64,000 bases of DNA from Sulfurimonas sp. Lineage in GTDB: Bacteria; Campylobacterota; Campylobacteria; Campylobacterales; Sulfurimonadaceae. Positions 16,372 to 24,213 of the stretch are shown here, in pieces. The DNA lies in NCBI RefSeq assembly GCF_028714655.1, contig NZ_JAQTLY010000007.1, forward strand, positions 1-64,000. Reading direction: 5' to 3'. Made by a program: the position numbers and the translations under genes. Every line of letters starts with the position of its first letter. Position 1 is the stretch's first letter. The notes beneath the pieces were generated by a model that was not told where the DNA came from, ran no database searches, and saw only the letters and a list, made by a program, of their open reading frames with translations.

Positions 16372-17217
16372 TTGAACCTACTTAGCATTTTTTCAAGAAA
16401 TACAGACATAAAACAACCGGTTAAAAGTGAAGCTCCTTCTCATTGGGTGAAGTGTAAATCTTGTCAATCTTTGATGTACTACAAAGAGGTTGAAAATCAG
16501 AAACATGTATGTCCTAAGTGCGGTTATCATATCAGAATAGGCGTAAAAGAAAGAATAGAGCTTTTAGCGGATGAAGGTACTTTTGTAGAGTATGACGATA
16601 ATTTAAAGCCTATAGATCCGCTTAAGTTTGTAGATAAAATATCATATAAACAGAGACTTGAAGAGGCAAAAACAAAAACAGGCAAAAGTTCATCTGTTGT
16701 GAGCGGTGAGTGCAAAATGAACGGTGTCGATGTTCAGCTTGTTATATTTGACTTTGCTTTTATGGGCGGTTCATTAGGCTCTGTAGAGGGTGAAAAAATT
16801 GTTCGTGCCGTAAATCGTGCAATAGAGAAAAAGCAGGGTTTGATAATTCTTAGTGCAAGCGGTGGGGCAAGAATGCAGGAGAGCACTTTTTCACTGCTTC
16901 AAATGAGCAAAACTTCTGCAGCTTTGGCAAAACTCTCAAGCCACAATCTTCCATATATTTCCGTGCTAACGGATCCTACGATGGGCGGGGTAAGTGCTTC
17001 GTTTGCTACGCTTGGAGATATTATTATAGCCGAACCGGGTGCATTGGTCGGTTTTGCGGGGCAGAGGGTTATCGAACAGACAATAGGTTCTGCTCTTCCG
17101 GATGGATTTCAAAGAGCGGAATTTTTACTTGAAAAAGGCTCTATAGATATGGTCGTAAATAGAAATAACCTTAAAAAGACACTCTCAGATTTATTAACAC
17201 TTCTTAAAGTTGCGTAA
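16372..17217 (+). CDS. accD: Acetyl-CoA carboxylase carboxyltransferase beta subunit
   Basis: AccD transfers the carboxyl group from biotin to acetyl-CoA with AccA, making malonyl-CoA. A four-cysteine zinc ribbon is at the N-terminus (CKSC, then CPKC 15 residues later), followed by the crotonase-fold carboxyltransferase with [21 protein letters not shown] and [15 protein letters not shown] 16372 is chosen: AAGGA (16361-16365) is six bases upstream and the protein then begins NLLSIFSRN like other AccD proteins; an in-frame ATG at 16297 would add 25 residues upstream of the promoter's -10 box. About 281 residues. Its stop overlaps the next start by one base. Confidence 0.94.
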   Translation: MNLLSIFSRNTDIKQPVKSEAPSHWVKCKSCQSLMYYKEVENQKHVCPKCGYHIRIGVKERIELLADEGTFVEYDDNLKPIDPLKFVDKISYKQRLEEAKTKTGKSSSVVSGECKMNGVDVQLVIFDFAFMGGSLGSVEGEKIVRAVNRAIEKKQGLIILSASGGARMQESTFSLLQMSKTSAALAKLSSHNLPYISVLTDPTMGGVSASFATLGDIIIAEPGALVGFAGQRVIEQTIGSALPDGFQRAEFLLEKGSIDMVVNRNNLKKTLSDLLTLLKVA

Positions 17218-17780
17218 TGCGGCTTTATGCGCTTTGTGATCAAGACCTTTTAGACAAAAAAGGTCTTTTGTTGGAAGATTTTGTAGATATTGCAAAACAA
17301 AAAAATGCCGAGATTATTCAGTACCGAAATAAAAACTCGGATGTAGTGTTTATAAAACAGCAACTTATAAAAATCAGGAAAATGTACGACGGTTTTTTAA
17401 TAGTTAACGATGCATATGAACTTATAGAGTTTTGTGACGGCGTTCATGTCGGGCAAGAAGACCTTAGAGCAATAGACAAAGATATATTTACCGCCGTAAA
17501 AATCCTTAGAAGCGTTATAAAAAAAGATAAGATTTTAGGCATATCTACACATAACAAAGAAGAAGTATTGCAGGCTAACGAAATGGATTTAAACTATATC
17601 GGCTTAGGTGCATACAGAAATACAAACACAAAGAGCGATGTGTCAACCGTTCTCGGAGAAAAACTCGATGAAATAGCCTCTCTTTCTAAACATTTAGTCG
17701 CTGCAATAGGCGATGTGCAAGAGAGCGATAAATTCCATCATGTAACTTATCATGTTATGGGAAGCGGACTTATTCGGTGA
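17217..17780 (+). CDS. Thiamine phosphate synthase / TenI-family protein
   Basis: A 187-residue TIM-barrel protein of the ThiE/TenI family. Seen are the IQYRNK strand, the VNDAYEL motif, GVHVGQEDL (the classic HLGQ-DL signature), GISTHN and [13 protein letters not shown], plus GSGLIR at the phosphate-binding end. ThiE joins the thiazole and pyrimidine halves of thiamine. The protein is about 20 residues shorter than typical ThiE, so a TenI-like or divergent role is possible. It overlaps accD by one base and rlmH by four, so it is translated within the operon. Confidence 0.8.
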   Translation: MRLYALCDQDLLDKKGLLLEDFVDIAKQKNAEIIQYRNKNSDVVFIKQQLIKIRKMYDGFLIVNDAYELIEFCDGVHVGQEDLRAIDKDIFTAVKILRSVIKKDKILGISTHNKEEVLQANEMDLNYIGLGAYRNTNTKSDVSTVLGEKLDEIASLSKHLVAAIGDVQESDKFHHVTYHVMGSGLIR

Positions 17781-18235
17781 ATATAGAGATAATATCAATC
17801 GCAAAAAAAGAGCGGTCTACCTACGACCCTCTTTATAAAGAGTTGCAAAAGATGATTTCACGCTTTGCAAAAGTGCAAGACATTGAACTTTTTAACAAAG
17901 ATGTAACAAAAGCACACACTATCTCGCCTGAAGCCTCAAAGGCGGCATATACAAAAATTTTAGAACCATATATATCAAACGGTTTTAGCGTAATACTGCA
18001 TCCTGATGGAAAAATAATCGACAGTTATGAATTTAGTAAGCTATTAGATGGTAAAATTGCAATTAAATTTTTCATAGGCGGGGCTTACGGCTTTGAAGAT
18101 GACTTTTTAAAAAAAAGTAGCGCAGTTATAAGTTTAGGAAATATCACTATGAGTCATAAAATCGCAAAAGCCGTTTTGCTTGAGCAGATTTATAGAGGTT
18201 TTTCAATTTTAAGTAATCATCCATATCACAAATAA
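17777..18235 (+). CDS. rlmH: 23S rRNA pseudouridine-1915 N3-methyltransferase
   Basis: A SPOUT methyltransferase of 152 residues that modifies helix 69 of 23S rRNA on assembled ribosomes. The SAM-binding knot is clear: FFIGGAYGF near residue 98, then [23 protein letters not shown] and the terminal ILSNHPYHK that is diagnostic of RlmH. GTG 17777 overlaps the thiE-like stop by four bases. Followed nine bases later by dksA. Confidence 0.95.
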   Translation: MNIEIISIAKKERSTYDPLYKELQKMISRFAKVQDIELFNKDVTKAHTISPEASKAAYTKILEPYISNGFSVILHPDGKIIDSYEFSKLLDGKIAIKFFIGGAYGFEDDFLKKSSAVISLGNITMSHKIAKAVLLEQIYRGFSILSNHPYHK

Positions 18236-18244
18236 GGAATATAA

Positions 18245-18595
18245 GTGCAAGATAGCGAGTTAAAATATTTTAAAGAGATTCTTGAAGGCAGAAAAGAGCA
18301 AATTATTAAAAATATTAAGGGTGTTAATGCCGAATTGGATCAGTTGAGTTCGTTAGAATTAAACGATGAAGGTGATTATGCGTCTGTGGACAATAGTTCA
18401 ATGGTAGAGAGTGCAATAGTTCAGCAGCAAGAAAAAGAGTTAAGAGAAATTAATGTAACACTCGGAAAGATTGTAACCGGTGATTACGGAATTTGTGAAA
18501 TGTGTGAAGACCCTATAGGTTTTCAAAGGCTAAAAGTTAAACCTCATGCGATATATTGTATTGATTGTAGAGAGATTGTAGAAAAAAGCAGATAA
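18245..18595 (+). CDS. dksA: DksA/TraR-family RNA polymerase-binding regulator
   Basis: A 116-residue DksA-type protein. A coiled-coil N-terminal arm (about 1-75, with DEGDYASVDNSSMVE near its tip) inserts into the RNA polymerase secondary channel, and a C4 zinc finger closes the protein (CEMC ... CIDC, about 85-110). DksA potentiates ppGpp control of rRNA and amino acid promoters. The start is GTG with AAGGA six bases upstream. Confidence 0.92.
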   Translation: MQDSELKYFKEILEGRKEQIIKNIKGVNAELDQLSSLELNDEGDYASVDNSSMVESAIVQQQEKELREINVTLGKIVTGDYGICEMCEDPIGFQRLKVKPHAIYCIDCREIVEKSR

Positions 18596-18605
18596 GGAGT
18601 AGGTT

Positions 18606-19622
18606 ATGCATATAAAAAAATATAGTGTAGCGGCATTTATATTAATCGTTTTAGTCGGGTGGTTTGTTTATGCTTTTATAACTCAAGAGAATATGAGTAT
18701 TAATTTTTTCGGGATAACACTGCCGTCACTATCGATAGCAGTATGGGTTGTTATTCCTCTTGTGTTTTTGTATATAGCAAGCGTATTGCATATGTCATTT
18801 TACTCACTGTTAGGTAGTTTAAAGCGTCGCAAATATGAAAAAGATCATGAAAAAATAATTGATGCTATTGTAGATGCTTTTCTTGGAAAAGAGAATCGTT
18901 CTATTACTTTTAAAACAGATAAGTATAAACTTATAGGGACATTGGTAAATAATGCAACAATTTTTCCCGTTGAAGAGTTTGATGTAAACAGCGATAATAA
19001 AAAATTGAATGAAGTTCTAAATAGTATTAACAATATCAGAAACGGCGGTGTTGCCGATTTAAGAAAATACTCATTGGCATCATCAAATGCGTTTGTTATA
19101 CAAAATGAGAGAAATAGATACAAAAAAGGTGATATAAGCGCAGAAGATATATTAAACTCCAAAGATAGATACGATATCAGTTTACGCAAAGAAGTTTATG
19201 TAGATTTTGTTAAAAATGCACAACTTCAAGCTATAGAAAAGTATAAGAACAATATGACAAAAGAGGCACTTTTTGAAATTTTATCAAGAATAAATGCCGA
19301 TACAAATACTTTGGTTATACCGAATGATTCGCTTATGCCTTTTTTCAAAGATTTAAATTTGAGTTCGGGAGATTATATGGAAGCATCAAAACGATTGTCT
19401 TATGCAATGCTTCCCGAGCAGAGAATGAAGCTCTTTGAGATGTTAAGCAACGATAGCGATGTTGCGATGGAAGCTTACCTTTTTACTCTTTTTGATTTGG
19501 AGATGATAGCACCTGCAAAAGAGATATTGGATATTTCTCAACCAAATGAGTATATGCGTTTTAAAGCATATGTTTCGCTAAAAGAGAGTGGAAAACACTT
19601 TAATATCAACCTTTTTGTATAG
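18606..19622 (+). CDS. Membrane protein with LapA-like N-terminal domain
   Basis: A 338-residue protein with two transmembrane helices (about 8-27 and 45-68) separated by NMSINFFGITLPSLSIAVWV, the pattern of LapA-type two-helix domains, then a long cytoplasmic region that is charged and helical. LapA/LapB proteins support lipopolysaccharide assembly in gamma-proteobacteria, but the C-terminal 260 residues here are not recognisable. A GGAG site lies in front of the ATG, 10 bases after dksA. It sits in the accD-dusB operon. Function unknown. Confidence 0.75.
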   Translation: MHIKKYSVAAFILIVLVGWFVYAFITQENMSINFFGITLPSLSIAVWVVIPLVFLYIASVLHMSFYSLLGSLKRRKYEKDHEKIIDAIVDAFLGKENRSITFKTDKYKLIGTLVNNATIFPVEEFDVNSDNKKLNEVLNSINNIRNGGVADLRKYSLASSNAFVIQNERNRYKKGDISAEDILNSKDRYDISLRKEVYVDFVKNAQLQAIEKYKNNMTKEALFEILSRINADTNTLVIPNDSLMPFFKDLNLSSGDYMEASKRLSYAMLPEQRMKLFEMLSNDSDVAMEAYLFTLFDLEMIAPAKEILDISQPNEYMRFKAYVSLKESGKHFNINLFV

Positions 19623-19629
19623 TATATAA

Positions 19630-20583
19630 ATGATTAAAAATCTATCTTTTGACAAACCGGTATATGCTTTGGCTCCGCTTGCGGGATATACTGATTTGCC
19701 TTTTAGAAGTGTCGTTAAAAAATTTGGTGCCGATTTAACGGTAAGCGAGATGCTCAGTTCTAACGCTTTAGCCTATGGCTCTGCAAAAACACTTCATATG
19801 ATAGAAAAAAGTCCTAATGAAGACCCATACTCTGTTCAAATTGCAGGGGCGGAAGTTGATGTCGTAAAACGAGCCGTTGAGATATTAAACGATCAAGAGG
19901 GTATAGATATAATTGATTTAAATTGCGGCTGTCCCGTGCCTAAAATAGTAGGTCACGGAAGCGGAAGTTCACTGCTTTTAAATTTGCCGTTAATGAGCGA
20001 TATTATAAAAACAATTAAAAAAACCTCCAATAAAAGTCTTACAAGCGTAAAAATAAGACTTGGTTTTGAGAAAAAAAATCATATAGAAATAGCCAAAATC
20101 GTTGAAGACAGCGGAGCAGATTTTTTAGCAGTTCACGGCAGAACACGCGCGGGAAAGTTCAAGTCAGCAGTTGATTATGATGCGATAAAAGAGATAAAAG
20201 AGAGTGTTAAAATCCCTGTAATCGCAAACGGGGACATAGATTCTTACGAAAAAGCAAAATGGGTTTTAGAACATACCGGTGCTGAGGGCGTTATGATAGG
20301 AAGAGGCGCAATAGGCGCTCCTTGGATATTTCATCAGCTTAAAAGCGGAACTAAAGATATTGACAAAAATGTCAGGCATGCTATAATCATGGAGCATTTT
20401 GACAAGATGATAGAGTTTTACGGCTCGCATGGGGTGGCTATGTTTAGAAAACATACGCACACATACTCTAAAGGTTATAGAGGTGCCTCGTCTCTTAGAG
20501 ACGGTGTAAACCGCATAGCAGATGTACAAGAGTATCGCGCCCTGATAGATGATTTTTTTAGTAATAGTGAGATAATTTGTTAA
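19630..20583 (+). CDS. dusB: tRNA-dihydrouridine synthase (DusB-type)
   Basis: An FMN enzyme that reduces uridines in the tRNA D-loop. The TIM barrel starts with ALAPLAGYTDLPFR; the catalytic cysteine is in NCGCPVPKIVGHGSGSSLL (about residue 101); KIRLGFE, VHGRTR, IANGDI and GVMIGRGAIGAPW follow, the last binding FMN phosphate. 317 residues is normal. Its final seven bases overlap the next gene. Confidence 0.94.
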   Translation: MIKNLSFDKPVYALAPLAGYTDLPFRSVVKKFGADLTVSEMLSSNALAYGSAKTLHMIEKSPNEDPYSVQIAGAEVDVVKRAVEILNDQEGIDIIDLNCGCPVPKIVGHGSGSSLLLNLPLMSDIIKTIKKTSNKSLTSVKIRLGFEKKNHIEIAKIVEDSGADFLAVHGRTRAGKFKSAVDYDAIKEIKESVKIPVIANGDIDSYEKAKWVLEHTGAEGVMIGRGAIGAPWIFHQLKSGTKDIDKNVRHAIIMEHFDKMIEFYGSHGVAMFRKHTHTYSKGYRGASSLRDGVNRIADVQEYRALIDDFFSNSEIIC

Positions 20584-21713
20584 AAATCAGCAAATCGATA
20601 AAAACATTAGACGAGAGTGATATAGGAGATAATCTACTACACTACGACTATAATGTTAAGCACCTTTTAAATTTAATCAGAAAAGGTATCAGTGAAGATG
20701 ACCCGCACTACTTAAGCTCTTACCGCTCTTTTGAAGGAGAAGTGTTTGAGAATTTTGTTTATGAGAAACTTTTAATATATGCGGCTCAAAATGAAGATAT
20801 AGAAAAATTTGTGCTAAAGGGTTTTCATCAAGACAGGATTAAGGCTCACGCAAATACTCTCTCTATAAGTGAAAAACAGCAGATAGTTTATAGAACTAAA
20901 AATAGAGAAATTAGTGAATTTGACGCTATGTTTATCACAAAAGATAAAGAGTTATATTTTGTAGAGATGACTTTGGTAAAGTCAGTTTTAAAGCTTAGAA
21001 AAAGGCTTAGAAAGAAGAAAGCCCTCTTAGAGATTATATTTCCAAATTATAATATAAAGTCTTTAATTATTTTAAACGAAGGTGCTACGGGAGCTAGACA
21101 GTTTCCGCCTTATTGCAGTGTTTGGTATACGGAAGAGTTTTCGGCAAAAAATGTACTTGATTATATAGTAGATACCGATTCTAAGAAATTATTGCCGAAA
21201 ATAAGACCTAAATCTCCTAAAATGATAGAAGCGCACTCTTTAAAACTTTTTCCTTTTAGATACTACAATACAATTTCATGGATAACTAAAACTATAAGAA
21301 ATCATAAAAAATATATCTTAGATATGAATTTTTTAATGAGTGAAAAAGTTCAAAGGTATCATGACCTTTATAATAAGTTTTATATCGGTTATATAGATGC
21401 GGTTGAACTAAGAGATGAATTGGGTTTAGAAAGCAACTATAGAGATGATCATAGAGTTATAGTGGCAATCGAGAAGAAACATTCCGGAGAAATAGTTTTA
21501 ACTTACTATATTCAACAAGCGCGTAAAAATCTCTATCTATACTCTTATGACGATAATGGAAAAATCGTTAAAGAGAAAAAAGATCCGTACGGTATTACGA
21601 TAACGGAAGTCTATCATATAAGTAAAATGATGGGTGAAGAGTATAAGCTGAGTACATCAAATCTAAATACAATCAAAAAACTTTTAGAAGATAGAACTCT
21701 TATAGAGAGTTAA
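20577..21713 (+). CDS. Uncharacterised protein with PD-(D/E)XK-like motif
   Basis: A 378-residue soluble protein not recognised by name. Residues about 118-140 read EFDAMFITKDKELYFVEMTLVKS, a strand-turn-strand with D and E-x-T spacing resembling the PD-(D/E)XK nuclease core (E/D ... D ... E-x-K, here E-x-T). A basic stretch LRKRLRKKKALLE follows. TTG start overlaps dusB by seven bases and the gene ends the accD operon; its last four bases overlap the convergent FliO-like gene. Similarity to nuclease folds is inference; it may be structural or inactive. Confidence 0.7.
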   Translation: MLKISKSIKTLDESDIGDNLLHYDYNVKHLLNLIRKGISEDDPHYLSSYRSFEGEVFENFVYEKLLIYAAQNEDIEKFVLKGFHQDRIKAHANTLSISEKQQIVYRTKNREISEFDAMFITKDKELYFVEMTLVKSVLKLRKRLRKKKALLEIIFPNYNIKSLIILNEGATGARQFPPYCSVWYTEEFSAKNVLDYIVDTDSKKLLPKIRPKSPKMIEAHSLKLFPFRYYNTISWITKTIRNHKKYILDMNFLMSEKVQRYHDLYNKFYIGYIDAVELRDELGLESNYRDDHRVIVAIEKKHSGEIVLTYYIQQARKNLYLYSYDDNGKIVKEKKDPYGITITEVYHISKMMGEEYKLSTSNLNTIKKLLEDRTLIES

Positions 21714-22606
21714 ACCTCATATAATATTGAGGCTGCTTTTTCTTTGTATGTCTGCAGCGGTTCTTTAGGGGTACTATCGTTATTTAAAAATTTTTCAAGC
21801 TCTTTATGTCTGCTTTGTAGTATAGAGTTAAAGTCATCCTGTGAAGCCGGTTTATTATCCGTAAATTTATCAAGCATTATATTGCTTTTTCCCATCAGAA
21901 CTAGATAGCTTTGATCCGCAAAATCAAGCATAACGACACTGTTTTCACTGTTGAGAGTTTTTTGAAATCTAATACTGACATTATTTGAATCACAAGTTTG
22001 CTCCATAACATCTTTTAGAGGTTCTTTATTCTCTTTAAACAGCCAAGCCGGCATCTCTTGCTTGTTTTGTGTTGTTGAGACTCTCTTTTTTATATAGAAG
22101 AGTACTATTATCCCCAAGATAAGTATCGTTACTACAATGTAGTAGCTTGTTGACATCTCATCATCTTTTTTTGTAGGAAGAGAGCTTAAAAACTGAGCTT
22201 GTGCCTCTTTTGACTCTTGTATGTTTGTGCTTGCAGGTACAGGCGCCGCAACTGCCGTTGAAAATCTGAGTCTTAAACCGTATGCATCCGATGTTTTTGA
22301 AGCTTGCAGAGTAACGGACGGAGGTACTTCCGCAACTATTTCGGTATAACCTTGCATCGGTGAAATGGTGATAGATTTTATATATTTAGATGAGAGCTGC
22401 TTGATTTTTGATGACTCAATCGAAGTATCTTGAAGTTTGATGGAGATAGCCGAGTCGTTTGTCTTCTGTTTAATGACTCCCTCATACGGAGTGTCAAATG
22501 TAATCATAACATCGACTCTGTCTGTTCTGTCGTAAATATTGTAGCTGAGTATTTTTGAAGCATATAGAGAAAATGGAATTATAAAAATAAGCAGTAATTT
22601 AATCAT
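21710..22606 (-). CDS. FliO-like flagellar membrane protein with AMIN-like periplasmic domain
   Basis: A 298-residue protein with an N-terminal signal segment, a periplasmic beta-rich domain (about 17-120) resembling AMIN, one transmembrane helix (about 153-172) and a cytoplasmic domain that contains VVMLDFADQSYLVLMG, the short motif seen in FliO-type flagellar export proteins. Campylobacter and Helicobacter place such a gene immediately after fliN, and FliO assists assembly of FliP. It overlaps fliN by four bases here. The FliO call rests on this synteny and the motif, so it is moderate. Confidence 0.68.
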   Translation of the reverse strand: MIKLLLIFIIPFSLYASKILSYNIYDRTDRVDVMITFDTPYEGVIKQKTNDSAISIKLQDTSIESSKIKQLSSKYIKSITISPMQGYTEIVAEVPPSVTLQASKTSDAYGLRLRFSTAVAAPVPASTNIQESKEAQAQFLSSLPTKKDDEMSTSYYIVVTILILGIIVLFYIKKRVSTTQNKQEMPAWLFKENKEPLKDVMEQTCDSNNVSIRFQKTLNSENSVVMLDFADQSYLVLMGKSNIMLDKFTDNKPASQDDFNSILQSRHKELEKFLNNDSTPKEPLQTYKEKAASILYEV

Positions 22607-22941
22607 AGTCTCTCTTTTGCAAGATGGTATAAAACAGCACTTGAATCTAAGATTTCATTAATACGAATTGCTAGGTTTTTTTCATAAACCATAACTTCGC
22701 CTTTGCCTAAGATGCGACCGTTTACATAAGATTCGACACTCTCTCCTGCCGGTTTTTTAAGATCTATGATGGAACCTTTTGTAAGTTTTAAAATATCCCC
22801 GATAGAGAGTTCTGTTTCGCCCAAATCAGATACGAACTCAACTTCCATATCCAATAATCCGGAATAATCCATCCATGAAAGCTCTTCTTGGGGATTAAAT
22901 ATGAATTCTTTGGCTCCGTAATTGTACTTTTTGTTTCTCAA
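22603..22941 (-). CDS. fliN: Flagellar motor switch protein FliN
   Basis: A 112-residue protein ending in a SpoA (surface presentation) domain: LLDMEVEFVSDLGETELSIGDILKLTKGSIIDLKKPAGESVE is the canonical FliN core, then VNGRILGKGEVMVYEKNLAIRI. FliN builds the C-ring base and binds CheY-P with FliM. The gene abuts the CheX-like gene directly and overlaps the FliO-like gene. Confidence 0.93.
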   Translation of the reverse strand: MRNKKYNYGAKEFIFNPQEELSWMDYSGLLDMEVEFVSDLGETELSIGDILKLTKGSIIDLKKPAGESVESYVNGRILGKGEVMVYEKNLAIRINEILDSSAVLYHLAKERL

Positions 22942-23364
22942 CTATAGTTCCTTGATAGCAATAATCATCTCATCATCTTCAACTTTTAAAACTTTTGCCG
23001 TGTCGTAATCAAGATCAAAACTATCTATCTTCTCAAAATGAGGAGTCGACATAGTATAGCTATGTTCGCCCGTTTCAAGTGATAAAACTTTAGCACTCCC
23101 GACTATTAGATTTGCGGTTTCAAGTATCATATCAATCAAAGTTTCTTCATCACTTTGTTCTTCTTCTAAAAGAAGCGTAGAGATTCTTTGCGCAAAACCT
23201 AAAGATGCTCCGATATAAACCCTGTATTTTTTAAAGCTTATAGTTTCTATATCTATATAAGCAATAACTGTTCTCATTTGAGTCACATCATCATGCACTT
23301 TATGCGGCGCTCTGATTTGGTGAATACAAAAATTTTGTGAAGCTTCTACAATTGTATTTAACAT
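22942..23364 (-). CDS. CheX/CheC-family phosphatase-like protein
   Basis: A 140-residue protein with the CheX-type active helix E-x-x-N: MILETANLIVGSAKVLS (about residues 85-101), followed by STPHF as in CheX. CheX and CheC dephosphorylate CheY-P. Lying directly ahead of fliN, it may set response-regulator phosphorylation at the switch. Only one E-x-x-N helix is visible, as in CheX rather than CheC. First gene of the minus-strand cluster. Confidence 0.75.
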   Translation of the reverse strand: MLNTIVEASQNFCIHQIRAPHKVHDDVTQMRTVIAYIDIETISFKKYRVYIGASLGFAQRISTLLLEEEQSDEETLIDMILETANLIVGSAKVLSLETGEHSYTMSTPHFEKIDSFDLDYDTAKVLKVEDDEMIIAIKEL

Positions 23365-23437
23365 TATTTATAACCCCTGGTGTAAGCGATTATACTTCAA
23401 TGAATCTCAAAGTAAAATTAAACCCTGGAAAGAATGA

Positions 23438-23443
23438 TATAAT
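23438..23443 (+). promoter_or_regulatory. Predicted -10 box for the TauE-like gene
   Basis: TATAAT within GATATAATTC, 23 bases before the start codon at 23466, in the divergent gap with the cheX-fliN cluster. Confidence 0.45.
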
Positions 23444-23465
23444 TCGAAAAAAAAAGTTTTAATAG

Positions 23466-24197
23466 ATGGTTGAATTAATTTTTTTGGGTATGGGTGTCGG
23501 TCTGTTATCCGGATTTTTCGGTATCGGGGGCGGAACCATACTCGTTCCTTCTCTTTTGTTTCTTGGTTATCAGATTAAAGATGCTATCGGCATATCGGTA
23601 GTGCAGATGGTTTTTAGCTCCGTGTACGGGAGTTATCTAAATAACAAGAAAAAAACATTGGATGTGCCGCTTGTAGCGGTTATCGGTGTAGGCGGCTTTA
23701 TCGGTGCGTTTCTGAGCGGGTTTGTGGCCGCAAAAATTGATGACAAAACATTGGAAATTATATTTTTGGCATTTGCGGTTTTTGCACTCGGGAGACTTTT
23801 TTTTAAAACAAAGACAGGCGCCGTACAAAAAAATGTAAACAGAGTCGTACTTTTTTTAATCGGTCTATGTTTAGGTACCGTGAGTATGCTTATCGGAGTC
23901 GGCGGAAGCATTATTTTAGTTCCGATACTTGTCGGATTTTTACATGTAGATCTTAAAAAAGCCATCTCTGCCGGTCTGTTTTTTGTAGTTTTTTCATCCG
24001 TTTCGGGTCTTATCTCCCATTCGCTAAGCAGAGAGATAGATTTTTACAGCGGAGCGGTTATAGGTCTGGCATCGCTTATCGGTGTTTATGTAGGGATACA
24101 TCTTAAAGATAGAGTCGATACGGCACTGCAAAAAAAATTATTAGTAGGTTTTTACCTTTTAATAGTAATATATTTAATAAAAAGAATACTTTTTTAG
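23466..24197 (+). CDS. TauE/SafE-family anion permease
   Basis: A 243-residue membrane protein with about seven or eight hydrophobic helices and an internal repeat: GFFGIGGGTILVPSLLFLG near residue 20 and MLIGVGGSIILVPILVGFL near residue 140. That twin motif defines the TauE/SafE (DUF81) family, implicated in export or uptake of sulfite, sulfoacetate or other organosulfur anions. Sulfite handling would suit a sulfur-oxidising organism, but substrate is not determinable. uvrA begins 17 bases later. Confidence 0.88.
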   Translation: MVELIFLGMGVGLLSGFFGIGGGTILVPSLLFLGYQIKDAIGISVVQMVFSSVYGSYLNNKKKTLDVPLVAVIGVGGFIGAFLSGFVAAKIDDKTLEIIFLAFAVFALGRLFFKTKTGAVQKNVNRVVLFLIGLCLGTVSMLIGVGGSIILVPILVGFLHVDLKKAISAGLFFVVFSSVSGLISHSLSREIDFYSGAVIGLASLIGVYVGIHLKDRVDTALQKKLLVGFYLLIVIYLIKRILF

Positions 24198-24213
24198 AGG
24201 GAATTGTTTATAA

